Assembly: GCA_934486825.1 (NCBI GenBank)
Contig: CAKSQF010000016.1
Location: forward strand, 1-46,116
Length of the DNA stretch: 46,116 bases
Direction: 5' to 3'
From: an uncultured Eubacteriales bacterium
GTDB taxonomy: Bacteria; Bacillota; Clostridia; Oscillospirales; CAG-272
This document shows positions 8,256 through 15,051 of the stretch, piece after piece. Under the pieces are notes generated by a model. The model was not told the DNA's origin. It did no database searches and saw only the letters and a program-made list of their open reading frames with translations. Each line of letters begins with the position of its first letter. The stretch's first letter is position 1. A program made the position numbers and the translations under genes.

Positions 8256-9032
8256 TTATACTTCGATAACCATGCGGGTAATATCATATCTTGCGGCAGC
8301 CTTTACCATCAGATTTGCGAATGAATTTCCGGCAAGCGCCTTGCTGACCGTCCTCTCGGCAAGCTCGGGACGATTGTTTTCGGCTGAAAGGTGTCCGAGA
8401 AGAAAAGATCTCGTCCCCTGCTCCGCAAGAAAAACCGCAAGAGACGCGCAGTCGTCATTGCAGAGATGTCCGCCCGCGCCCGATATGCGGAGCTTGAGCG
8501 CGGCGGGATAGGGACCGTTTTTCAGCATGTTTTTATCGTAATTTGCCTCGATCAGCACGGCTGAACAGCCGACAAGTGCCGCGCACAGCGTCGGCGTAAC
8601 CTCGCCGGTATCGGTGGCAATCCCGATTTTCGTCCCGTTTTCGCAGATCGTATAACCGACACACGCCGCGCTGTCATGCGATGTCGGAAAGGACGCGACC
8701 GTAAACCCGCAGACTTCTTCGGAAAAAATCGGCGGATGAGGCGTAACCGGAAGCCTGCAACCGCCGTCCGCGGCAAGCCGTTCGGCGGATGCCCCGACCA
8801 TATGTATCGGTATATCGTATTTTTTCGAAATCATCGGCAGCGCCGCCGTATGATCCGAATGTTCATGTGTCACAAAAACCGCCGATATATCCGCAAAACT
8901 CATTCCGAGAACCGAAAGTGCGTATGATATTTTGCGTGCGGAGCCGCCGGCGTCAATCAGTATCGCTCCCGTATGCGAGCGCACAAGGGTGCAGTTTGCC
9001 GACGAGCCGGAGAAAAGAGAATAAACTTCCAT
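8256..9032 (-). CDS. MBL-fold metallo-hydrolase, YycJ/WalJ type
   Basis: The 258-residue protein starts MEVYSLFSGSSANCTLV, the usual opening of the YycJ/WalJ family, and has the metal-binding motif THEHSDH near residues 54-60 plus further histidine and aspartate ligands (SHDSA, ATDTGEVT, LLGHLSAEN). WalJ-type enzymes of Gram-positives are metal-dependent phosphodiesterases, linked to the cell wall regulator WalRK and to DNA repair. Here there is no walRK neighbour; the gene sits next to rlmH, a frequent arrangement in Firmicutes. It begins 13 bases after the preceding small gene. Confidence 0.9.
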   Translation of the reverse strand: MEVYSLFSGSSANCTLVRSHTGAILIDAGGSARKISYALSVLGMSFADISAVFVTHEHSDHTAALPMISKKYDIPIHMVGASAERLAADGGCRLPVTPHPPIFSEEVCGFTVASFPTSHDSAACVGYTICENGTKIGIATDTGEVTPTLCAALVGCSAVLIEANYDKNMLKNGPYPAALKLRISGAGGHLCNDDCASLAVFLAEQGTRSFLLGHLSAENNRPELAERTVSKALAGNSFANLMVKAAARYDITRMVIEV

Positions 9033-9044
9033 AAAAACCGAAGG

Positions 9045-9410
9045 TCAGCTGAAAAAGCAGACCCAGACAATATCAAACATAATTACAGCCGCCAGCGGAA
9101 TGAGCAGATAGCCGAGCTTTACCCCGATCTCTCTCTTCTTTTCGGCAGATGCGAGCCTTTCTTCGATCTCCTCGCGGCAAAGTCCCGGCGGGAGATCGTC
9201 CTCACCGAGTTTTTTCTTCGAAAAACCGCGGGTCAGCACGGCGACCGCACAACAGACAAGCCCGGTGACGACATAAAGCCCCACATAAGCGGCAGTCAGC
9301 CTGTATTTCAGTATCAGAACATACACGGTCATGACCGCCGCAAGGCAAAGGGCGAGGCGGAGCACCTTGGAGAGAAGCTCTTTGCCGATATCTATCCTCG
9401 GAATTTTCAT
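9045..9410 (-). CDS. Small membrane protein, unknown function
   Basis: The 121-residue protein has three predicted membrane helices, near residues 17-34, 40-59 and 98-119, with a charged cytoplasmic stretch between the second and third (KKKLGEDDLPPGLCREEIEERLASAEKKREIG). I do not recognise the family. It starts at an ATG with GGGGGACGG upstream, 38 bases after the galactokinase-like gene and 13 bases before the WalJ-like gene, so it is most likely part of the same leftward transcript. Confidence 0.7.
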   Translation of the reverse strand: MKIPRIDIGKELLSKVLRLALCLAAVMTVYVLILKYRLTAAYVGLYVVTGLVCCAVAVLTRGFSKKKLGEDDLPPGLCREEIEERLASAEKKREIGVKLGYLLIPLAAVIMFDIVWVCFFS

Positions 9411-9448
9411 TTTCCGTCCCCCTTTGCAGACTTAACAGACATACACTA

Positions 9449-10732
9449 TCAGATTATGCAGATTGCACCCTTTGTGCGTATGCGAAGAATATGACATGCG
9501 CCCTCTCCGAAGACGCGATCCATGAGCTTTGCAAGCTCGTGTGCGTTCCCGGTGGGAACAAACGCCTGTATCGTTCCCGCAAATCCGCCGCCGTGAACAC
9601 GGCATGCCGACGGTTTTTCAACTGTCGCAAGAAATTCCTCGGTCAGGCAGAGCGCGAGCGAAAGCCCCTGCTCTGCGACGTTTTTGGTTGTGTAGACGTT
9701 CTGGAGATATTTGAAGGACGAATTGCCGGACGCGCGCACGCCTGCAAAGAAGCTGTCGATATCGCCTCTTTCAAGCGCCGCCTTCTGCATATCGACGCGG
9801 TCGTTTTCGGCAAAGAAGTGGAGCGCGCGCAGAACGGCACGGTCGCCGCATTTTTCGCGCAGCTCGGGGATGCGTTCAAGCAGTTCAAGCTTTGACACAT
9901 CACGCAGTACCTCGCCGCCGAGCTCTCTTGCCACAGCCTTCATTTCGGCGGGAACTGCCGCATAATCGGGGGTAAGATCGGCGTGGTTTCCGCCGGTATC
10001 CACGATGCAGAGCGAATAGCCGATTGCCGACAGGTCAAACTCGGGCGATGTAATTACAGGTTCGGACGGGTCCTTGAAATCAATCGAAATAAATCCGCCG
10101 ACCGCGCATGCCATCTGGTCCATAAGACCGCAGGGCTTGCCGAAGAAAACATTTTCGCTGTACTGTGATATTTTCGCAATCTCTACATTGTCGATCTCGT
10201 TGTTGTAGAGCGAGCGCAGTATATTGCCTATCATAACCTCAAACGCCGCAGAGGACGAAAGTCCCGAGCCTTTGAAAACATTCGACGTTGTATATGCTCT
10301 GAAGCCGCCGACAGTATAGCCGTGCTTCACGAAGCCGTCGCACATACCCTCGATTACAGCAAACGAGGTCGCAAACTTCGACTCGTCAACGGCGATCTCC
10401 GAAATCTTCACGACATCCTCGGGGAAGCCTTCGGATTTGACGGCGATGACCCCGTCGTCGGTACGGGTTGCAACGGCGATGATATCAAGATCGATCGACG
10501 CGGCAAGCACCTTGCCGTGATTGTGGTCGGTATGGTTGCCCGAAACCTCGGATCTGCCGGGGACGGAGAACAGACGAAGCTCGTCTGCGTCGCCGTACTC
10601 CTTTTCAAAGCCTCTGACGGCGGATATGTAACGTGCCCTCTGATATGTGAGATTTTCCTTGCCGTAAAGTTCGGTCAGAACGGCATCAAGCTCACCCTTT
10701 TCAATAAATGAAACAAGCTCTTTTACATTCAT
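9449..10732 (-). CDS. Galactokinase-family GHMP kinase
   Basis: The 427-residue protein is a GHMP kinase with the three family motifs: PGRSEVSGNHTDHNHG at about 58-73, the ATP-binding KGSGLSSSAAFE at about 154-165, and the C-terminal CRVHGGGFAGTIQAF. Overall length and motif order match galactokinase (ATP + galactose to galactose 1-phosphate). The sugar-site motif reads GNHTDHN rather than the classical GEHTDYN, the form I associate with a Clostridia subgroup whose substrate is less certain. No galT or galE is adjacent. Start ATG at 10732 has AAGGAG 8 bases upstream; its promoter is at 10771-10799. Confidence 0.88.
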   Translation of the reverse strand: MNVKELVSFIEKGELDAVLTELYGKENLTYQRARYISAVRGFEKEYGDADELRLFSVPGRSEVSGNHTDHNHGKVLAASIDLDIIAVATRTDDGVIAVKSEGFPEDVVKISEIAVDESKFATSFAVIEGMCDGFVKHGYTVGGFRAYTTSNVFKGSGLSSSAAFEVMIGNILRSLYNNEIDNVEIAKISQYSENVFFGKPCGLMDQMACAVGGFISIDFKDPSEPVITSPEFDLSAIGYSLCIVDTGGNHADLTPDYAAVPAEMKAVARELGGEVLRDVSKLELLERIPELREKCGDRAVLRALHFFAENDRVDMQKAALERGDIDSFFAGVRASGNSSFKYLQNVYTTKNVAEQGLSLALCLTEEFLATVEKPSACRVHGGGFAGTIQAFVPTGNAHELAKLMDRVFGEGACHILRIRTKGAICII

Positions 10733-10770
10733 GGTAAAGCTCCTTAACTGCAGTGATATTTTGTTCTGAT

Positions 10771-10799
10771 ATTATATCATTTTTTTTGCGAATAAACAA
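10771..10799 (-). promoter_or_regulatory. Promoter for the galactokinase-like operon
   Basis: On the minus strand TTGTTT (10799-10794), a 17-bp spacer and TATAAT (10776-10771), followed by a leader of about 35 bases. Confidence 0.75.
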
Positions 10800-10845
10800 G
10801 AGATTTTACGAAAAAATCTGTAAAAACAATATTAACAAAGAGGCT

Positions 10846-10875
10846 TTGAACCTTATTTTTTCATCGGCATATGAT
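10846..10875 (+). promoter_or_regulatory. asnB: asnB promoter
   Basis: TTGAAC (10846-10851), an 18-bp spacer and TATGAT (10870-10875), divergent from the galactokinase promoter. Confidence 0.65.
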
Positions 10876-10919
10876 TTATCGAAACGATAATTACAGGGTG
10901 AAAGGTCGGATAAAAACTT

Positions 10920-12731
10920 ATGTGTTCGATTGCCGCAATATACAAAAGCGAGCTTCGCTGTGCAGAACGGATGTCGGAGGTCATGAAGCTGCGCGGACCC
11001 GACAGAAGCGCGGTCATGCGCGGAGAGGATATCGCGCTTGCGCACAACCGCCTTGCGGTCATGGACCCGAAAAACGGGGACCAGCCGATGTCGGCGGAAT
11101 TTGAGGGAAAACGTGCCGTGATCGCCTACAACGGCGAGATATACAACACCGACGAACTGCGTGCGGAGCTTGAAAAGAGGGGCATGCACTTCCGAACCGG
11201 ATGCGACACCGAGGTCGTGCTCGGCTCATATCTGGTATACGGCGAGGATTGCCCGAAGCATCTCAACGGCATTTTCGCGTTCGTGATATGGGACGAAACC
11301 GAAAAAAAGCTGTTTGCGGCAAGAGACCGACTCGGAGTCAAACCGCTTTACTACACGGTTCCCGACGGCGGAGGACTGCTGATAAGCTCCGAAATAAAGG
11401 GACTGCTCGCAAATCCGCTTGTCCGTCCGACAATCGGCGCAGAGGGCGTATGGCAGCTTCTCCTTCTCTCTCCGGTCACTCTGCCCGAAAGCACCGTATA
11501 CGAAAACATTTACCAGCTCGGCGCGGGCAAATGCCTTATCGCGGACGATAGCGGCATAAGAATCCGCAGTTACTGGTCGCTATGCGCCCACAAACCGACA
11601 ATTTACGATCCGGCAGAGGCGGCAGAGCAGCTCCGCGCGCTGCTTTTCGACGCGGTAAAACGGCAGTGCAGATCGGACGTTCCGCTCTGCACCTTCCTGT
11701 CGGGCGGGCTTGACAGCTCGGTCCTGACGGCAATCGCCGCAAAGGAATTTGAGGCAAAGGGGGAAAAGCTGTCCACATTTTCATTTGAATACGAAGGAGA
11801 GCATGAAAATTTCAGAAAATCGCTCTTCCAACCCGCCTCGGACGACGAATTTGCCCCCGGTCTTGCAAAATATCTCGGCGCCGATCACAGAATACTGACT
11901 GCGGGCGACCGCGACGTTGCAAAGCTGCTCCCCGAGGCGGCATATTTCCGCGACATGCCCGGTCAGGCGGACATCGACTCCTCCCTGCTCTATTTTTGCA
12001 GGCAGGTCAGAAAGAGCCACACCGTTGCGATTTCGGGCGAGTGTTCGGACGAAATTTTCGGCGGATATCCGTGGTTCTACCGTCCGGAAATGATAAACCG
12101 CGGCTTTTTCCCGTGGATGCACGATCCGACAGTCAGGCTGTCCCTTTTCCGTGATGAGTTTGCCCATCCGAAGGACGGCATGGAATTTCTGTCGGCGGCA
12201 TACAAAAAAGCCGTATCTGACGTCCCGATTGCCGATTCGGACGACGACGAGACTATAGCATACCGCCGCGCGACCATGCTTTCGGTCAACTATTTCATGT
12301 CGAATCTGCTTGAACGCAAGGACCGCATGAGCATGGCGGCATCCCTTGAGGTCAGGGTTCCGTTTGCCGATCACAGGATAATCGAATTTGTCTACGACCT
12401 GCCGAAGTCGGTGAAGTTCGAAAACGGAGTGGAAAAATCACTTCTGCGCCGCGCCGCGGAGGGGCTTCTGCCCGACAACATCCTTCACCGCAAGAAATCG
12501 CCCTATCCGAAGACCCATTCAAAGGGCTACGAGCGGCTTGTGCGCGAAATGCTTGACAGTAAAATGCGCGAGGACAGTTTTTTTGCGTCGGTGATTGACC
12601 GCAAAAAGGTTTGCGCGATGATCGACGGCGACGACATAACATGGCTCGGTCAGCTCATGTCCCGCCCGCAGCTGATGGCATGGCTCGTGCAGTTTGCTTT
12701 CTGGAGCGAAGGGGTAAACTTTTCGGTATAA
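10920..12731 (+). CDS. asnB: Asparagine synthase (glutamine-hydrolysing)
   Basis: AsnB converts aspartate, glutamine and ATP to asparagine and glutamate in the cytoplasm. The 603-residue protein has an N-terminal class II glutaminase domain with nucleophile Cys2 (MCSIAAIY), the RGPD and NGEIYN motifs, and a C-terminal synthetase domain with the pyrophosphate loop SGGLDSS from residue 261. RKDRMSMAASLEVRVPFAD is the conserved late signature. Both halves look intact. Its ATG follows AAAGGTCGG with a somewhat long spacing. It is a single-gene unit divergent from the galactokinase-like operon. Confidence 0.95.
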   Translation: MCSIAAIYKSELRCAERMSEVMKLRGPDRSAVMRGEDIALAHNRLAVMDPKNGDQPMSAEFEGKRAVIAYNGEIYNTDELRAELEKRGMHFRTGCDTEVVLGSYLVYGEDCPKHLNGIFAFVIWDETEKKLFAARDRLGVKPLYYTVPDGGGLLISSEIKGLLANPLVRPTIGAEGVWQLLLLSPVTLPESTVYENIYQLGAGKCLIADDSGIRIRSYWSLCAHKPTIYDPAEAAEQLRALLFDAVKRQCRSDVPLCTFLSGGLDSSVLTAIAAKEFEAKGEKLSTFSFEYEGEHENFRKSLFQPASDDEFAPGLAKYLGADHRILTAGDRDVAKLLPEAAYFRDMPGQADIDSSLLYFCRQVRKSHTVAISGECSDEIFGGYPWFYRPEMINRGFFPWMHDPTVRLSLFRDEFAHPKDGMEFLSAAYKKAVSDVPIADSDDDETIAYRRATMLSVNYFMSNLLERKDRMSMAASLEVRVPFADHRIIEFVYDLPKSVKFENGVEKSLLRRAAEGLLPDNILHRKKSPYPKTHSKGYERLVREMLDSKMREDSFFASVIDRKKVCAMIDGDDITWLGQLMSRPQLMAWLVQFAFWSEGVNFSV

Positions 12732-12742
12732 CAGACAAAGTG

Positions 12743-12768
12743 ACCGCCGCGGATTTTTCCGCGGCGGT
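12743..12768. terminator. Hairpin between convergent asnB and CmpB-like genes
   Basis: A perfect 11-bp GC-rich stem (12743-12753 with 12758-12768) with loop TTTT. There is no good T-run on either side, so terminator activity is likely but not certain. Confidence 0.6.
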
Positions 12769-12779
12769 CGCCGTCATAA

Positions 12780-13505
12780 TTATTTGTTTGTTTTTGACGT
12801 CTTTTCACGCAAAGTGTTTATATACCCTTCAAGAGATGCCCTGAGCCGTTCGGCAGAGCCTCCGAGCGGAAAGACGAAATTCTGTCTGACACGCAGTTTT
12901 TTCGCACGCTCGGCAACCGACAGCTTGAGATGCTCGTATCTGATCTGGAGCTTGTGCTCCTCCGCAAAGCGTTTGATATTTCTGACGACGCCGAGACTGT
13001 AAACGCAGTCTACAAGAAAGACCCCGACATATATTCCCGACAGAAAGAGCCAGACCGGGCTTTTTGCGACGGTCGTGCATGCCGCGACAAGTCTCCCGTG
13101 CAGAAAAAACGCATAGGCGGCTCCGAGCGCTCCCCATATGAGGCTGAACAGCGGGCATATCTGACCGTCGATGTTTCCCGGACGGCTGCTGTAATCCCAC
13201 AGTCTCACATGATAATATTTTGTGAACACAACTCCGGTCACATATTCGATCGCGGTAAGCATCAGCGTGATTATCAGCACACGCAGACACTCTCTCAGCC
13301 ACACCGTCCCGACAAAGGACAGTTTAAGACTGCAAAGCAGATAAAGCAGAAGGACTCCGCTTCCGTAAAGCGGCAGGCAGGGACCGACAAGAAAGCCGGG
13401 ATTTATCCATCTTCCGTGCGCAATACGGCGGTAGACAAGCTCAAGAAGCCAGCCGACGCTTGCCCCGAGCGAGAACAAAAAGACTACTGCTGACAGATAT
13501 TCCAT
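12780..13505 (-). CDS. CmpB-like putative ABC transporter permease
   Basis: The 241-residue protein has about five membrane segments in its first 175 residues and a basic, coiled C-terminal tail. GWLLELVYRRIAHGRWINPGFLVGPCLPLYGSG and the later LWDYSSRPGNIDGQICPLFSLIWG are the conserved parts of the family annotated as 'putative ABC-transporter type IV' (CmpB, PF06541). The transport role is unproven and no ATPase gene is near. Ribosome site GGGGAGG precedes the ATG. It follows the DUF308 gene by 26 bases on the same strand. Confidence 0.85.
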   Translation of the reverse strand: MEYLSAVVFLFSLGASVGWLLELVYRRIAHGRWINPGFLVGPCLPLYGSGVLLLYLLCSLKLSFVGTVWLRECLRVLIITLMLTAIEYVTGVVFTKYYHVRLWDYSSRPGNIDGQICPLFSLIWGALGAAYAFFLHGRLVAACTTVAKSPVWLFLSGIYVGVFLVDCVYSLGVVRNIKRFAEEHKLQIRYEHLKLSVAERAKKLRVRQNFVFPLGGSAERLRASLEGYINTLREKTSKTNK

Positions 13506-13531
13506 AACCGGTCCTCCCCGACGTCCTTTTT

Positions 13532-14140
13532 TCAGCGGTCGCTGTCGCTTATATCCCTGAAATCAGCCTCGACCGCGTCGTCGATCTCTTTCATTTTTTT
13601 CGACACCTTGACTGCGGTGATCGCAGTACACACATTCAGAATCCCTTCCGAAAGCAGATTTATTCCGATAAGAACGGTCAGAAAAATACCGCCGCTGCCC
13701 GGACGGAGCATGAGAACAAGTCCCGCCGCCGCCGTTATGAGAGCAAGAATCAGTATCAGCCACCAGCTTCCGAGCCCAAAACGCTTCGAATCGACGGCTA
13801 TCTGAATTTTGAACAGTCCGTCGGCAAGAATGAACAGTCCGAGCGCAATGCAGATAAAGGTCATCAGCCACGACGGGCGCACCAGCATGATAATTCCGAG
13901 CGCGATAAGCAGCAGTCCCGAGGTAAGGTCATACTGAAAAGCGAGACGATAAAGATCCCGCGAAAAATAGCCGATAAGACGTATTATACCGAACAGCATA
14001 CACATTACTCCGCACGAAATGCCGAGAACACTCAGCGACACCTGCGGATAGATCATTATTACCAGCCCGAGCAGGCAGACCGCAACCGATGCGGCGATGT
14101 AGCCGATCTTTGCGGCTTTGACCGAATTATAAGAACGCAT
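13532..14140 (-). CDS. DUF308/HdeD-like membrane protein
   Basis: The 202-residue protein has six predicted membrane helices arranged as three similar helical hairpins (YIAASVAVCLLGLVIMIYP, GLLLIALGIIMLVRPSW, ITAAAGLVLMLRPGSGG), which is the DUF308/HdeD internal repeat pattern. HdeD-type proteins are linked to acid resistance in enterobacteria, but in Clostridia their role is unknown. A charged tail (KKMKEIDDAVEADFRDISDSDR) is cytoplasmic by inference. Start is the ATG at 14140, with AAAAGGAG 11 bases upstream; a TTG nine bases earlier is too close to the ribosome site. Confidence 0.88.
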   Translation of the reverse strand: MRSYNSVKAAKIGYIAASVAVCLLGLVIMIYPQVSLSVLGISCGVMCMLFGIIRLIGYFSRDLYRLAFQYDLTSGLLLIALGIIMLVRPSWLMTFICIALGLFILADGLFKIQIAVDSKRFGLGSWWLILILALITAAAGLVLMLRPGSGGIFLTVLIGINLLSEGILNVCTAITAVKVSKKMKEIDDAVEADFRDISDSDR

Positions 14141-14235
14141 AAAAATCAAAACTCCTTTTCCGGACGCCGACGGTCGTTTTATCCGACCGAAATCACGTCC
14201 GACCTGTTTGATTGTATTCTACCACATTATCCGGA

Positions 14236-14266
14236 AAATAAAACGGTCAGTCGCCGCCGACTGACC
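14236..14266 (-). terminator. Terminator after the ECF S-component gene
   Basis: A perfect 9-bp stem (14245-14253 with 14258-14266) is followed on the minus strand by GTTTTATTTTCC. Confidence 0.85.
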
Positions 14267-14309
14267 GAAATACTCCCACAAGGGCTTCTCTGTCCGAAAA
14301 ACAGAGCTT

Positions 14310-14915
14310 CTATTCAAAGATTTTCCTGCTCTTGTTCACTGCGTTGATTACCGCAAGGATTATCGGCGACAGCACCAGGTTGATCGAAAATTCGATAAGA
14401 AAATTCCAGCCGACAAGTCCGGTTATCACATAAAAAAGCAGATCGGTGCCGCCCGCCCACTGCGCAAGCGTGTCCCTGAAGAAGAGGAACATAAACACGC
14501 AGAAGAGCGATGTGTTTACGATCGGTGCGCTCGCCGATGCGAGAACCGCGCCGAGTCCGACATGCTTTTTCTTCGACAGCGCCCCGAAAATAAGCCCGGC
14601 GACAAGTCCTGCGGCAATTCCCTTTACAAGGCAGACGAGAATCGTCAGAAAGGGGTTGACTCCGAACAGAAGGTTTCCTCCGCTGTCAAGTCCGAATACC
14701 GAACAAAGGGATACCACAACCCCGAAAACTCCGCCGAGAAGCGCGCCGCCGCCCGCTCCGAGCAGAGCCGCTCCGAGCACAACGGGGACAAGCGTCACGG
14801 TAATGCCGAACGGTCCGATTTTTACAAAATAGCTCACAAGCTGAAAAACGACCACAAGCGCCGAGAAAACAGCCGCAAGCGTGAGTCTGAACACATGGTT
14901 TTTATCTCTTCTCAT
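14310..14915 (-). CDS. ECF transporter S component
   Basis: The protein (201 residues from this start) has about six membrane helices and a short basic N-terminus (MRRDKNHVFRLTLAAVFSALVVV) typical of ECF S components, which bind a vitamin or similar ligand and dock with a shared EcfA-EcfT energising module. GPFGITVTLVPVVLGAALLG and the glycine-rich GGGALLGGVFGVV segments fit the family. No ecfAT genes are in the window, so it would be a group II (orphan) S component. The ligand cannot be read. Start ATG at 14915, with AAAGGAAAG upstream, is preferred over a reading 48 bases longer that overlaps the -10 box. Confidence 0.85.
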   Translation of the reverse strand: MRRDKNHVFRLTLAAVFSALVVVFQLVSYFVKIGPFGITVTLVPVVLGAALLGAGGGALLGGVFGVVVSLCSVFGLDSGGNLLFGVNPFLTILVCLVKGIAAGLVAGLIFGALSKKKHVGLGAVLASASAPIVNTSLFCVFMFLFFRDTLAQWAGGTDLLFYVITGLVGWNFLIEFSINLVLSPIILAVINAVNKSRKIFE

Positions 14916-14953
14916 ACATATCTTTCCTTTGCAAAAACACTGATTACCGTCAT

Positions 14954-14982
14954 ATTGTAGCACGCAAAAGCTTTTTTGTCAA
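14954..14982 (-). promoter_or_regulatory. Consensus promoter for the ECF S component
   Basis: On the minus strand TTGACA (14982-14977), a 17-bp spacer and TACAAT (14959-14954). The leader is only about 35 bases, too short for a metabolite riboswitch. Confidence 0.88.
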
Positions 14983-14990
14983 GAGGGTGC

Positions 14991-15027
14991 GGGAATCGGC
15001 TTTTGCCTGCCGATTCCCGTCATTTTT
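14991..15027 (+). terminator. Hairpin with + strand T-run, no + gene before it
   Basis: A 10-bp stem GGGAATCGGC/GCCGATTCCC (14991-15000 with 15009-15018) is followed on the + strand by GTCATTTTTTT. The neighbouring genes are both leftward, so it faces the wrong way for a normal intrinsic terminator. Confidence 0.6.
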
Positions 15028-15051
15028 TTGCCGCAAACGGGTTTTTACCGA

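Noticed and set aside
7809..10732. A gal operon around the galactokinase-like gene
   Set aside because: Neighbours are rlmH, a WalJ-like hydrolase and membrane proteins; no galT, galE or galactose transporter is present.
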